From: Oscarella lobularis
Taxonomy: Eukaryota > Porifera > Homoscleromorpha > Homosclerophorida > Oscarellidae
Direction of reading: 5' to 3'
Assembly: GCF_947507565.1 (NCBI RefSeq)
Contig: NC_089193.1
Location: 1,360,325-1,424,324, forward strand
DNA: 64,000 nt
Part shown: one piece after another, positions 20,661 through 32,969 of the stretch
How the letters are laid out: the number at the start of each line of letters is the position of its first letter
Position numbering within the stretch: position 1 is the first letter of the stretch
Made by a program: the position numbers and the translations under genes
Notes under the pieces: model-generated
The model's database searches: none
The model's input: the letters and a program-made list of their open reading frames with translations, nothing else
Told to the model about the DNA's origin: nothing

Positions 20661-21344
20661 AAGAATCAATTGAATCCTTCCACCTGAAATCGACGGCAGT
20701 AAAATCAACGCAAATATTATCTATTACAGAAAAGTTATTTAGATTTCCTAAACCAATCAAGTGATTGCCGCGGGAAGCAGCTATTGTACTGCGGACTAGG
20801 AGTTAGTATAGCGGTGCTCACGCGGCGAGCCGCGTGGGTCCGCTATGCACGCGGTTCGGGGGGAGGTAGAGGTTCGGGGGGAGGTAGAGGTTCGGGGGGA
20901 GGTAGAGGTTCGGGGTGCATGGCATTGTACCATGCGCGTTCTATTTTCGCTTTGTAATTAAGTTTTCCGAAGGTCGGGCTCGACACTATATATACCGTAG
21001 TATGAAATGTTACGTACCTGTCTACTCTTGGCTGACAATCGAACTTTGAAGTGGAAAGAGGGATCGCGTACATGTAGTTTTATAACAGGGTACGAAGGCC
21101 TTTATATGTGGTGGGTCTCGCGGGCATGCCTGGAGTAAGCGTTAATTCTCACCATCTGTCGTTAGTGTCATATAGTCCCAGGCCTGTTGCACAGCAAAAT
21201 GTTCAATGCGCAGAAGCAGCCGTGACGTACACGAGGTGCGAATTCTCTCAAAGCTAGAACAACGGTACTTTAATTTAATAACAATTTTCACAATACTACT
21301 ACTGTACTACAGTTTTAAGAGATTAATTAACAACAAGATGGCTT
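20661..21344. other. Gene-poor stretch with a minisatellite
   Basis: It may contain the missing 5' exon of the neighbouring Ig gene. Otherwise it has an 18-bp minisatellite and nothing else I can identify. Confidence 0.5.
20854..20918. repeat. 18-bp minisatellite
   Basis: Three and a half perfect copies of GGTTCGGGGGGAGGTAGA. Read on the minus strand it would give EPLPPP repeats, but no gene context supports translation. Confidence 0.9.
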
Positions 21345-22402
21345 CTATTTGTTCTTAGTACTACTTGAAGGACACATTGAACTGTTGGAGCAGCCGTGGC
21401 AACGCGGCGATACAGGAACACAAATCTGCTGTCCAAATCCAACCAAAATCAAATTGACGTTCTTCCACAACTCTCTGGGCACAAAAGTAAAAGCAATAGT
21501 ATTGAAACTAAAGAACATATACGTTGGCACCTTGGTAGCCACTCTTCCAAGCTCTTTCGCGTTTGTTCTGGCGTCTTTGTTGGTTTTCTGACCCAGCGGA
21601 GCCGATTGGCTATTCGGTGCACGTGCGTGTCGACGCCTATCCCCGTGCACTCATTCCACGCAATATTCATTGCCAGGTGAGCCATTTTGGGACCAACGCC
21701 GGGCAAACTGCACAGTCCTTCAACACTGCGGGGTATATCACAGTCAAAATCATCTTTCAATATCTGACAAGTCCTCTTCAGATAGTTAGCCTTTCGCTAG
21801 GAGAAAGAAACAGGGACTCATAGCATATTCTCCAGCAGTGTTGGTTCTTACCTTCCAAAAGCCAACGGGGTAGATCAATTTGCCTATTTTTTCTTCTGTT
21901 ATTGACAATATATTTTCAATTGTCAAACCATAGTCCTTTAGTCGCTTGACAGCAGCGTCTGTCACTTGGTCTTTCGTTTGACTCGATAACATCAGAGAAA
22001 CTAGCACGTGAAAACGCGACACCTAAGAAGAGAAATGCTGCCCTTACAACTGTAATTATTACTATTAGAGAAATTAGTTTACTAGAGACAAAAGGCTATT
22101 TAGTTCTAAGTATTCAGTCTGTTCTATACAGCACAAGGGACAAAGTTCTGTACGTTTGGTGGAAGGGTACTGCTCGCCTGGCATTCGGCTCCCATCTGGT
22201 CGACCGGTGCAGACCTCTCGGAGCGCATTGCCTTTATATTTTCGAATTGAAGACGCCAGTTTACTGGCTCCCATGGTAACGATTCGGCGGAGCTGCGCGC
22301 CGAAGTCTCCTTTTTCAGTAGTGCAGCTTTGATTTTCTTTTCTGCAGTCTCTGCATCGATATCTTCATATTCTACTCGGACTCGACGTCGTTTTCTCGGC
22401 AT
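21345..22402 (-). CDS. NTHL1: Endonuclease III homologue, bifunctional DNA glycosylase/AP lyase
   Basis: Removes oxidised pyrimidines from DNA and nicks the abasic site, in base excision repair. Four exons join in frame: 22154-22402, 21852-22022, 21531-21796 and 21345-21474, giving 271 residues. Seen: [10 protein letters not shown] at the start of the glycosylase fold; the helix-hairpin-helix [11 protein letters not shown] with the catalytic lysine; [13 protein letters not shown] with the catalytic aspartate; and the 4Fe-4S ligands C-x6-C-x2-C-x5-C in [17 protein letters not shown]. The N-terminus is basic (MPRKRRRVR), fitting nuclear import. It is head to head with CEP350, 138 bp between start codons. 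Confidence 0.97.
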
Positions 22403-22540
22403 TGTACGGGATCACATTTTCCCGTATCGACTGAGCGGCTAAGGGCGATTTCAACTTGAATCTGTCTACTACGTCGCCATCGACGTGTCCAAGAAGACAA
22501 TTTCGGCGTTAAAGTATCGAATAGAGCCGTCTCGACCGGC
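22403..22540. promoter_or_regulatory. Shared bidirectional promoter gap, NTHL1 / CEP350
   Basis: The 138 bp between the divergent start codons contain a perfect dyad TACGGGA at 22405-22411 and TCCCGTA at 22420-22426, a few bases upstream of the NTHL1 ATG. It could be a paired factor site or a hairpin in the NTHL1 leader. Promoter role is inferred from gene layout. Confidence 0.5.
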
Positions 22541-25500
22541 ATGGCTACCGGTCGGCGCACGAAAGACCCCGTTCCGCGCCGAAAAGCGCATCTCATCCCA
22601 GAACCGAGCTATCCCGATAAAATAGCGGGTGAGAACCGATCGAAATGCACTTGAACGACAGCGAAACGAACCGCGCTTGTCGTAGAATTAACGAAAGCCT
22701 GGGCGCAAGTGGGCGAAATAAAAGAAAACGTCGCTCAAGCCGAAGCTAAGCTCTCCCCGGAGCGACTCCGCTTCGAATCGGCCGACAGCGGCCCGAGCGC
22801 GAGCGGCACGTCTATCGGGAGCGCAGAACTCGACCAGCGCACGACGAATCGCGACGAGGAAGAGGAGGAAAGGGAAAGAGTAGTGAGCGTTCAGAGAAAA
22901 GTTTCGCGAAAGGGAGGCAGAATCGACGAGGAGATTCATAGCAGACTGCGCTCGGGGAAGTCGAAATCGCTGAAAGACAAACATCTAGGTGCAGGTGAGG
23001 ATAATTACGTTTTTTGAGATGATAAGCACCAGGGACGTAGGCTGTTGATTTACTTAATAATTTGCTTGTGTTCTTGGGGTTTAGAGCCTTTGGCACAGTT
23101 GAGGAGAGTGGTATCTCGACAGAGGGAGAACGCCGATAGTCAAGGCACGTTATTCAGCTTCGAAAGGCATTTCATTATGACTGATTATTTACAGAAGGCT
23201 CGTCTCATCCAGCATCTAGACAGAGACAGGAGACCCAGCCAATGCCACCGGATTCACAGAGTAGATAAAGATCATCTTTATTTCGATGTTATTTACGTAT
23301 TGTTCTTTCTACCCAGGTGTGCCTTTTCCCTCTCGAAACCTTCACCGCGACTCTGAACCGATAGCATCTAAATTAGACCCTCCTCCAGTAGCGGAGCGTT
23401 CTCTTCCCGTTCGAAAGGTTGCCTCAGCACCCAAGGTTGCTTCCTATCCAGGCTTTACGACGTCGGCCAAGGTAAAGCCTCAGCAAACGAGGCTGCCACC
23501 GCCACCGAAACAGGTTCTCAACGACGGAAAGGCGATACTGAAGAGCAGGCGACAGGAGCTTCGAAGGCTCGTCAATAGTGCGGCTCCACACAGAAAGAGA
23601 AAAGTAGAAGTGACGGATTGGAAACAGGGCCAAGCGAAAGTGAAGAAAATCCTTGGGAAATTGCCTCAAACCGAGAAACGTCCTCCTCGTGCTCCTCCTC
23701 CGTCTTCTCCCCCTCCTCGCCGACCTCTCTTTGCTGCGAAGAAAAGAGAGACGGACGATGAGGAGGAGGAGGAAGGGTGTAATAGACGTAGTAGGGACAG
23801 AGACGATGTGGCAAGGTCAAGGAAACCCGAACCAATTGGATTTTCTGACAGCAATACGAAAATTCTTCAAGATTTGAAAATAAATGACGAAGGTATATAC
23901 GTTACGTAGCCTTTTGGAATGATTAATTAATTAATTAAAATTGACCTAAATTAGAAAGCGATGCGTATTCTGAAGTTTCAGCTGAAGCGGCGCCACCCAA
24001 ACCCGCGTTGAAACCCAAAGCCACTACTAGAAAGTCTTTCCAGTCGCGTTTCAAAAAGAAAGGCGTCGTAATTTTGCCCTTTGAGAAACCCATAGAGAAG
24101 TCTCGTCATTACGATCCCAATGCAGTAAAGGTATAAGAGAAGCGGCGTCTTTTCTATAAAAAAGACGCCCGTTTGCGTATGTGTAGACTTACATGACGAA
24201 GCAATTGGCTCAACGACGAAATCAACAAGCTTTGGAGAAGAAAGCGAAAGAAGAGAAAGAGCGTCAGAAACAAGAGCGTCTTCAGGTTATATATTGACGT
24301 CAATTGTTGACTTTCTTCTGTCAATTCTCTTTCTATAGAGTCTTTACGATTACCAGAAGAGACACGTAAAGGCATGCATACCAAAATATAGACCTAAGAG
24401 TGTCCCACCTGAGACAGAGAAGGCTTTCAGTGTATCATCTTCTGAAGAGGTGATCTTATTGATTTTTGCCTGATGCTTGTTAAGGTATCCTCGACTCTTT
24501 TAGAATGATTCGGATAAGGAGAACAACGAGGTGGAATTACCGACGGTTGGACGCATTCTGAACGTGTCTCCGGAGAGTCTTCATCGCTATCGTCCTTTTG
24601 CGAGAACCGAAGCGGCGGCGATGTCATTAGATGGAGAGGAGCTCTCGTCGAAAGAGGTCGAGCCGCCTGTTACCGTTTCCTCGGCTTGGCCTTTTCCGCC
24701 TTCTCTTCCGGAAGCTCGTGCCGTCCCGTCTTTTTCTCCCGATTCGGCTCGCGTTCGTGCGTTGAAGGAAAGCGCTCTCAGTTTGACGGCTCAGTTAGAA
24801 AGTGAAGCGAAGCGCTTAAATGCCGCTGGTCTGCTAAAGAATAGGCCTCCTGCGTCGATGCAACTCTTACCGGTGACGTCAGAAGATGATAATCAGGATT
24901 ATAATCAGTCTTCCCCAGGTACGCCAAACAATTTCTTAATTAAACTCTAATCTCATACTTTTCGCAGTTGTTTCAGAACGAGCTGATTCTCCGGAACAAT
25001 TTCCTTCTCACTTGAGTGGCGTATCAACAGCTAACGATGATGGTTCCACGGGACTCCTCTTAGACTACGAGCAGGCGAGTATTCTTTCGGCGTAGTCCAT
25101 AAATTCTTTAATCTATGCGCTCGTAGACGAGTTATCCTCTAGCCGTTTCTCAGCCAACGCTTTCCTCCTCGTCGTATCTCCCAGAGAAACCTCTCGGTAC
25201 GCACGACACCTAAAATTCGAATTATTATCAGAAAATTTCGTTTTTAAAACTAGTCGATCCTTTGCAACCGTGGGAGAGAAAAGGCGGCGACGAGTATAGC
25301 GTCATTAACATCTACGCGCGAAGACAGCGAGCCGCAGCGACGAAATCGACGGCAGAGGAAGAAGACGCTCGTCAAATTGAGATAGAATCAACGCAAAGTC
25401 TCATCAACGACGCTGAACCGTCTTCGCCGCCGCCGCCGCCGTCACAAAGACTTCATACGCAGTCGTTGGTCGAAGAAGACGAGGCGATTGTTAGTCCACC

Positions 25501-28500
25501 GCCAACGACGCCTACCACTCGAAGCGTTTCTCCCGACGAGGACGACGTCGACGGCACCGCTTCGGACTTGAAATATTCGCCTGACGCCTTGTCGCATCGT
25601 ATGGCCGTCGAATTGCATCAACTCGACGTTCTAGAGGAGGGGATGCGTCAAGCGGCGGCGCTTGAACGCACGCACGCCGTCGCTCGCGCGCAAGAGGAGA
25701 CGGTGACGCTGGCGCGACTTCTCCGCGGTAAGCAGGAGGACTATCAGCGCGGAATAGACGAACTGGCGATGAAGGCGAGAGAGGAGATGCTCGCTTCGGA
25801 GAAACGGCTCTACGACGATCGTCGCGAGGCGGCGAAAGAAGTGGGTCGTCTGCAGGAAAAGGTGGACAAGACGCGAGCCGAGGCGTCCGAGATTGCCATG
25901 AGTGCGGCGAAAATGAACGAGAACGTCGCCGTGAGCGCTTTGCGGGCCTCCGAAGCGGCTCACGAGGTGCGATTCAAGTCGGCAGAACAGCTCATCGAAG
26001 CGGCGCGCGATCAAGTGGCCGAAGCGCATCGTTTAGCCGTTTCTACGGCGACGGCGGCCGCTTCGGCTGCCGTCGAGAAAGTTCTTCAGCAGCACGAGGA
26101 GAGAATTAAGTCGCGGATGGCGTCTTCGTCGTCGAGGGTCGAGGACGAGAGTTTTCGGTCCGGGGACGAGGAGACGACGAGTCGTTTGACGTCGTCTGTA
26201 GCGAAGGGGTCTCGCCCTTCGACTGGGAGGAGCGTGGATGCGGATAGTTTTGAGAAGACGAGTCGTTTGACTTTGTCCGGAGAGCAGAGGTCTCGCGTTT
26301 TGACTGAGAGCGTGGATACGGATGAGTTGGTGCAGGAAAGCGAGATGAGTCAGAGTGTGGATAGTAAGAGGAGCGAGGGCGAGGAGCCTATGTCTGTCAG
26401 CGTCAGCGAGGCCGCAGTTGAGACGGAGACGGAAACGGAAACGGAGGCAGCGGAGGACGCCTTGGACGACGACGACGACGATGTGACCCCTGTGTTGAGT
26501 GGAGACGCGACTCCTGTGTTGAGTGGGGACGTGACTCCCGTGCAGAGTCAAGGTAAAGGGCGCTTAGACTGTCTTGGGATTTGGGACTTGATTTCTCTTA
26601 TTTTTTTCAGTGGCTAGTAGTAGTCATGGGCTCACTCATAGCCGTAGTCTCGCTCACACCAAAGCCTCTGTGACTGGTGATAGCTATACTATGCAGTTTG
26701 AAGAGTCTAACGTCGCGTCGTTAACGGAGGAAGGGGTCGAGGCTGCAAGTGATGATGACGTGAGTGATGATCGGTGGTTATAGGAAAGGGGGGACCCCAA
26801 AGGATGATTTTTCTTTTATTTGTGTGATATAAGAGGAAAGCCGTCTTGGCTACACCTGCTTATTTTATGAACGACATTGTCATAGTTACTCTGATGGGAT
26901 TCTCTGTCCTTTACTTTAGCAAAGGTTTTCTTATGAGGGAGCCGAATTTGAGACGGTTTTTTTATGTCTAGAAATCATTTCTTATGGTTCTACCGTCAGA
27001 AAGCCATCGTCGGCATACGGTTCACAAGCAGAAGGAGGATAGCACGTCGCACGATGACGTCAGCCAGCATTCATCAATGGTAAATGGAGGGGGACTTAGT
27101 AGTATACAGCCCTGTCCCTCTGACAGGGGCGTTTGCTTAAAATCTCTTCGTTTTACTATTTCATAAAAGATGACGTCTCCTTTCTCTGGCGACGAATCGT
27201 TTGAAAATTTCACTGGAAGAATGGTGCGACAGCTGGTTCAAGATGAAGAAATGCGTGCTCAACATCAAGTGAGCCAAACGCTGTGCAGCATACGTTTTTT
27301 TAATTAAATGCCCGTGCTTTTGTTAAGAGTGCTCTGCTGAAACTCAGAGAAAAGGCTTTGAGCGAGAAAAGCAAGGCTGAATTAGAGTGGCTACAACAGA
27401 AGGAGAAACGCCTGCGGCACAAAGGAGAAGACGATAAGATGCCTCTAATAAAGGAACGACAGAAAAAGGTTCTATCTCGTCTCGCCGCCCAAAAAGCCGA
27501 AATTCGACGTCTCATGGAAGCGAACCGAGTCGCCAGTTACGAACGCCAACAGCTTCTCGTTCAGCAAAGAGAAGTAGCGAAAATGAAGAAGGCGAGTCGA
27601 TTTTTTCGCGGAAAATTGAAACAGCGGACGTCATCCGCGACACCTTCGATCAAATCATCGTCGGAAAGTCAAATTCCGCATCTGGACTTCGACGCATCAG
27701 ATCAGCCGGAAACTGCCGACGATAGCGAGATAGTAAGAATATTATAGGACGTTCCAGTCTTTTTCTTATTACATTTAAATAGGAAAGTGTTCATTTACCT
27801 GACGACGTAGCCATTTCCGCTTCTCTAGCAACTCCCGGTGAGTCCATAGGGAAACTGTATGTAGTACTGTTTCCAGACAAAGCCAAAGAGTAATCGATTC
27901 CAATATGATCCCAGGGACCCCCCTTCTTCAAAAAAAATTTAGTCTGATACCTAATTTTCGTTCTTTTTTATCAGTTGTTGCTACCAGTCGCCTGAGCACG
28001 AGAATTTCTACAGCCCAAGACAGCACCTCCATCAGTACCCACGTTGCTTCGTTCACCGAGCCGCATTCGTCTCTCACGCGCGTGTCGCCTTCCTCTGGTA
28101 GAAGGTCCAACGTGCCGTCGACCGAAACTGTCGCTAGTCCGTCCGAACGGACGGCGACGGCGTCGGAGACGCTGCATCGCGATCCGAGTCCCTCGTCGTC
28201 GGTGATTAAAAGGCTACGAAAACTCCAGGCTCAATCGTCGGAGAAGTACCTAACGAAACGCGAGCGGAAGCTTCGACGAAAGAGAGAAGAAGCCGAAAAG
28301 ATACTAAAAGATCAGCGGGAACTACTGGAGTGGACGAGACGTTTAGACGAAGAAGAAGCCGAAGTGAAGCGAATACTATCCGAGGCGATGCAGATAGAAA
28401 CTCAAAGGCGGCACGTGGAGAAAAAGAAAACCGAACGAGAAGCGACAATCCACGAAGTCAGCTACACGGACACGTTCGCCAGTCGAAGTCAATCGGAAGT

Positions 28501-31045
28501 GAGTCCGGCTTTGGATTCGTTGAGTGGCGGCGTGGCAACGGTGCAGGAGAGTTTAGTCGACGAATACAGCGAGACGTTTGAGGGCGGGGATAGCTCTGCT
28601 GTCGCAGCTGCGACGGCGTCGCCGTCAAGGGCGATTACCGAGGAGGTGTCTGTGAGAGAAGGAGAGTCGCTTCTTAGCGAGTCGATGAGTAAAGGTTAGT
28701 GAAAGAGGAGGCGTTTTTATTTGATTGCTATTTTCTTTCATTTTTTTAGATCTTGGGGATCTTGAGAAGCGAATACGGTTCTTGAAGAACGAGCTGGCGA
28801 AGCGGAAAGCGGAGGCGAAGAAGTTGCGTTTGGAAACGAAGAGGCAGAAAGAGATGGCGTTGAAGAGCCAAGAAGCGAGACTCGAAGCAGAAATAAAGGT
28901 AAGAAGAAAAAAAGTCGGTCCTTTTATTAATCTCTTTTGCTTTAGAATGTTGATAAGATCATTCGAGTTCGTTCCGAAAAAAGGGACGACCTAATTGCGG
29001 CCGCAACTCGGCCGCCAGTTCGCTCTCAATCGTCCTCTTCCGCTGATCGTCTCTCCGGAACCGAGGAACCCCTACGACAGGCGCCGGCGGTTGAAGAAAA
29101 TCAAGCCGATTCAATTCCGACTCCACCACTCCACGAAGTCTCCGTAGAACGAACCGAAGAGACAAAAGACGACGTCGTGGAAGAGGAGGAAGAAGAAACG
29201 CACGTCAGTGCAAGTCGCGACGAAGACGAGAGCTTGCCGTCGCCGTCGAATGCCGTCGAGGCATTCAACTCAACGCTGAAGACGAGCACGCCGCTCCGCT
29301 CGGCGACCGACGTTCCCGTCTATAGCGAAACGTTCGAGACGTCAATACTGGAGAAGGAGACGTCCGTCTCGGAGGAGAGAGCATCGACGGCGGCGGCGGA
29401 GAAGACGGCGAGCGAGGAATTGAGTCCGGAGCGAACTGTCGTCGCGACGTATACGAATGACTTCGAATCGGACGTCGGTTTGAGTAAGGAGGCTATTTAT
29501 ACGAATGACTTTGAGTCCGAGGAGGAACGGGAAGTGGAAGTGGAGTTGCCGGCGTCGTCTCCCGTCGAGGAAGTGGCGGAAAACCGAATCGGCGATTCCA
29601 TTGAATCTCCGGCGGAAGAGACGGTCACGGAGAAGAGTCTCTCCATTGAATCTTCGGCGGAAGAGACGGAGAAGAGTCTCTCCATCGTCCAATCGAACGA
29701 CAAAGTCGATGAACGATTGGCGTCCGGAGCAGCGAGTCGTTCGGGCGACTTCGTAGACGCCGAAGTGACTCGTCTAATTGAAGAGGATCCGGAATTGGAT
29801 CGCGTATTTAGCGCCGCCGTCGAAGCGGTCGAAGCGTTGAGCCATTCCGTTACGACGACATCGGTGTCACCGGACGAAAAAGTCGACGAAGAATCGACGG
29901 AACCGAGTCCTCCCGCCGTCGCCGTCGACGCGACGACGACGACGACGACGACAGAAGGGGAAGAAGAAGTGCAAAGAAGTCTCGATCTGAGCGTGAAGAT
30001 GCTAACGAGAGATTTACTCGACGAGTCGCTTCGCTTGATGCTTAGACTGAAGGAGGAGAAAAGGGAGAGGCGAGAGCGGGCCGCTGATGAGAAAACCGGC
30101 GCGGAAAAAATCGTTTCTCCCAACTACGACGTCGCCGTTGACCAGCTGGCAAATCAGTTGCTCGACGGAGCGGTGAAAGAGATGGGCGCAATTTTTCACG
30201 AGCGACGAAGTCGTCGATCCAAGGATCGCGCTCCAGCCGCCGCCGTCGCTCCGCTTTCCCCGCCGCTCTCGCCCAAACGACCGCGCGACATACCGTTCCC
30301 TTCGCTCGATTTAAACGCGAGCGGCGACGAATCGACCGACTCGTCGTCGCTCGACAGTCGCGTCCTTTCGCCGGAAATCGAGGACAAGTTCCCCGTCGTC
30401 GCCGTCCAATCGGAAGCGCAACGATCGACGACGCCGACGCAAATCGAGTATAAGATTCCGTTCAATCGCGCCGCCGTCGACGACATGGTTCGCGCGGCGA
30501 TGAACGGCGTCGCGCTCGCGGAAAGCGAGGAGAAGTACGACACTTCGTTTCGACGCTTGGTTTTCGATCTGACGAGAGACATCGAAGGCAATCTCGGTCC
30601 GACTGCGTCGGCGGAGAGCGTCGTCGTCTCGCCGGCGTGGATGAAGCCGAAGCGATGTCACGCGAACGATTTGAAGCGAATGAAAGTGGCGCATTTCGCT
30701 CGGAATCGCGATCAATTCGTCGCGGCGATTCAGGAGGAAGTCGCCTCGTTGATGGGCCTCGGAAAGGGAAGTGGCGCGGCGACGGCGAGACGAGCGTCCG
30801 GACGAAAGGGGAGTTTCTCCAAAGCGACCGTTGGACGACCTACGAGCGTCGAAGCGATCCTCGTCGCCGAGTTGAAGGAGGAGGAATCGCAGTGGATCGA
30901 CTACGACGAAGACGAGCAGGACGTGACGTTTCAAGTCGGCGACGGCATACTTGATATGCTTTTGGAAGAAACTGCTACCGTCGTGCAGGGAGTGATGAAT
31001 GACAAAATGGCTCGTAGACAGAAAGCAACAATGAAAAGGAAGTAA
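22541..31045 (+). CDS. CEP350: Centrosome-associated protein 350 homologue lacking the CAP-Gly domain
   Basis: A large coiled-coil centrosomal scaffold. About 19 exons: 22541-22628, 22686-22994, one from 23085 whose donor I could not fix (possibly 23138), 23317-23892, 23955-24130, 24187-24285, 24339-24449, 24504-24918, 24968-25074, 25127-25196, 25254-26552, 26611-26759, 26972-27079, 27170-27268, 27328-27732, 27783-27837, 27975-28694, 28750-28898 and 28946-31045; about 2,360 residues, phases consistent. Seen, in the order of the vertebrate protein: a basic coiled coil, SVINIYA, HRMAVELHQLDVLEEGMRQ, LPSESHRR, EEMRAQHQ with AELEWLQQKEKRLRHKGEDD, FLKNELAKRK, acidic Y-x-DFES repeats, and the C-terminal AWMKPKRCHAND and VGDGILDMLLEET. 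The CAP-Gly domain expected after the Y-x-DFE repeats is absent. The intron after 25074 has a GC donor. Confidence 0.93.
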
Positions 31046-31239
31046 ATACATGTCTTATTTAGAAAACTCATTATTTTTCTTGCATAGATTTTCTTGCATA
31101 GATGATATGTAAAAACTACAGTAGTAATTACCCTGAAAAAGGACGTAAGAGGTGACTAATAGCCTTACGCTCGTCGATTTAATATTTTGGTCCTGTGAAA
31201 GTATAGGATCAATGGGCACGTGATCAGTGGCAGTTCCGT

Positions 31240-32322
31240 ATGTCGTTGCTCTTCGTTGTCGCCGCCGCCGCTGTCGTTGCAGCGGCTACGTACGCCGCAT
31301 GTCCGTGCAAAAGCCCGTCCTGGTGCGAATCGATCAAAACGGGCCCCCGTAAGGAAGTCCTAGGCTTCACAACGAAATCGGACCATTGGCCGCACTACGA
31401 CTGGTCAAAAGTGACGACGCTCGCCCTATTTCATGACATCGACAACGCGACAATGGATCTGGTATGCTACGCGCACTCGAAAGGCGTTCGCGTCGTAAAT
31501 CACGGCAATTTCGACGTCGCCGATTTGCTGAACGCGACGGCGCGCGCCGCCTTCGTTTCCGACCAAATCAGCGTCGCGACAGCAAATTATCTCGACGGCG
31601 TCAACATCGACATCGAATCGCCGCTGAATTCGACGGCAATGCGCGCCGCGCTCGTCGAACTCGTCGCCGAAACGCGTCGCGCGTTCGCCGAAGCCATTCC
31701 CGGATCACAGATCTCCTACGACGTCGCCTGGTCCCCGGACTGTATCGACGGCCGTTGCTACGACGCCGTCGGACTCGCGCGCGTTACCGACTTTCTCGTC
31801 GTCATGTCGTACGACGAACGCAGTCAAATATGGGGTCCGTGCGTGGCAAGCGCCAATTCTCCTCTTCCCATGACGGCTCGGGGTATTGAAGAGTATATGA
31901 ATCTCGGTATTGATCCGTATCAGTTGGTCTTGGGTCAACCGTGGTACGGCTACGATTACAACTGCAGTTCTTTGGACGCTGTCGGACTGTGCAGTCTCAA
32001 GCACGTTCCGTTTCGCGGCGCTCCCTGTAGCGACGCCGCGGGCGTCGAAAGAGACTACGCGGTCGTTCGACAAATGCTGAAAAATTCAACTCGCGTGTGG
32101 AACGAGACGTTCAGCGCGCCCTTTTTCAATTACGTCGCGCCCGTCGACGGGAAAACGCATCAGGTGTGGTACGACGATCCGGAGAGTCTCGCGCTCAAGT
32201 ATCGCTACGGCGTCGACGTCGGTCTTCGCGGACTCGCCTTTTGGACGGTCGACTCGTTGGATTATAGTTCGACGGAGGGACAGGGAGACGCGAAGGCGAT
32301 GTGGGATGCCGTGGTAGTGTAG
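31240..32322 (+). CDS. CTBS: Di-N-acetylchitobiase, glycoside hydrolase family 18
   Basis: Lysosomal enzyme that splits the reducing-end GlcNAc from chitobiose cores during glycoprotein breakdown. One exon, 360 residues. Seen: an N-terminal signal peptide (hydrophobic stretch rich in V and A ending TYAA before CPC), the GH18 catalytic motif LDGVNIDIE with the acid glutamate, the MSYDER strand, QPWYGYDYNC, and a C-terminal GLRGLAFWTVDSLDY strand, all as in chitobiases. Several N-x-S/T sites fit a glycosylated lysosomal protein. The ATG at 31240 gives the complete signal peptide. Very secure. Confidence 0.96.
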   Translation: MSLLFVVAAAAVVAAATYAACPCKSPSWCESIKTGPRKEVLGFTTKSDHWPHYDWSKVTTLALFHDIDNATMDLVCYAHSKGVRVVNHGNFDVADLLNATARAAFVSDQISVATANYLDGVNIDIESPLNSTAMRAALVELVAETRRAFAEAIPGSQISYDVAWSPDCIDGRCYDAVGLARVTDFLVVMSYDERSQIWGPCVASANSPLPMTARGIEEYMNLGIDPYQLVLGQPWYGYDYNCSSLDAVGLCSLKHVPFRGAPCSDAAGVERDYAVVRQMLKNSTRVWNETFSAPFFNYVAPVDGKTHQVWYDDPESLALKYRYGVDVGLRGLAFWTVDSLDYSSTEGQGDAKAMWDAVVV

Positions 32323-32380
32323 ACCGATCGTGCGTGTACATAAAGCAAAAAGGTCATCCGGTTCGCTCTTTCTTCTCTCT

Positions 32381-32969
32381 CTAAGGGTCCGCTGCTCCGT
32401 ACTCTTTCTGAGGCTCCGTTGTCACCGGTTCCTTTTTGACGATTCCTTGATTTTCGTCTTCAGACTTCTTGCAGGCACCGCAGCAGCCTCCGCAGCAGCA
32501 TCCGCCGAAGCAGAAGCAGAAGAAGCAGCAGCAGCAGTAGCAGCCGGTCAGCAGGCATCCAATAATCAGACAAGCCTGCATTTGTAAAGGTATGTATAAT
32601 CAATTGCATATGGGACGATAGTTTAGGTGGGTACTTTGCAACAGCCGTTGTCACTGGCGACCGTCTGTTTCACGACCCAACTCTAAATGAGCCCTTATCG
32701 ATTAATTACCTACATAAGGTATTTCTTTTTCTTACGTCTTCGCCGAATGTTTCTGCTACTCGTACGCCCCAAGTACCGTATTTGGCTCTAATGGCCTCCT
32801 TTGTGGCGGCGGCGGCGGCGGCGGCTGCGTCGACCGCTGCGTCTCTCGCCGCAGCTTCTCCCTCTTTGACTCCGTCGTCGACTTCTTTCTCGACTGCTTC
32901 CGTTTCCTCAGTCGCTTCGTTCTCGTCCCTCTCCTTTAGAGTGCTAAAGCGAACCTCTGCCTCCGCTTC
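32381..32969 (-). CDS. Cysteine-string-type (DNAJC5-like) protein, no J domain found
   Basis: Three exons in frame: 32736-32969, 32635-32682 and 32381-32575. The first is acidic, then alanine-rich, and ends KYGTWGVRVAETFGED, closely matching the KYGSLGLYVAEQFGEEN segment that follows the J domain in cysteine-string protein. The second begins SW; the third has the palmitoylatable cysteine string (GCYCCCCFFCFCFGGCCC, 32381-32575) and a short hydrophilic tail. Cysteine-string proteins are vesicle-bound Hsc70 co-chaperones. Here an acidic region stands where the J domain should be, and no HPD motif is visible on this strand up to the delta-catenin gene. The 5' exon and start codon are not found. 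Confidence 0.65.

Noticed and set aside
20843-21073. Minus-strand frame with LPPPEP repeats
   Set aside because: The repeats are only the translation of an 18-bp minisatellite; no neighbouring exon or family supports it.
29342-30591. Long open frames on the minus strand opposite CEP350
   Set aside because: They mirror GAC/GTC-rich codons of the real exon; composition is Arg/Ser-rich nonsense typical of antisense frames.
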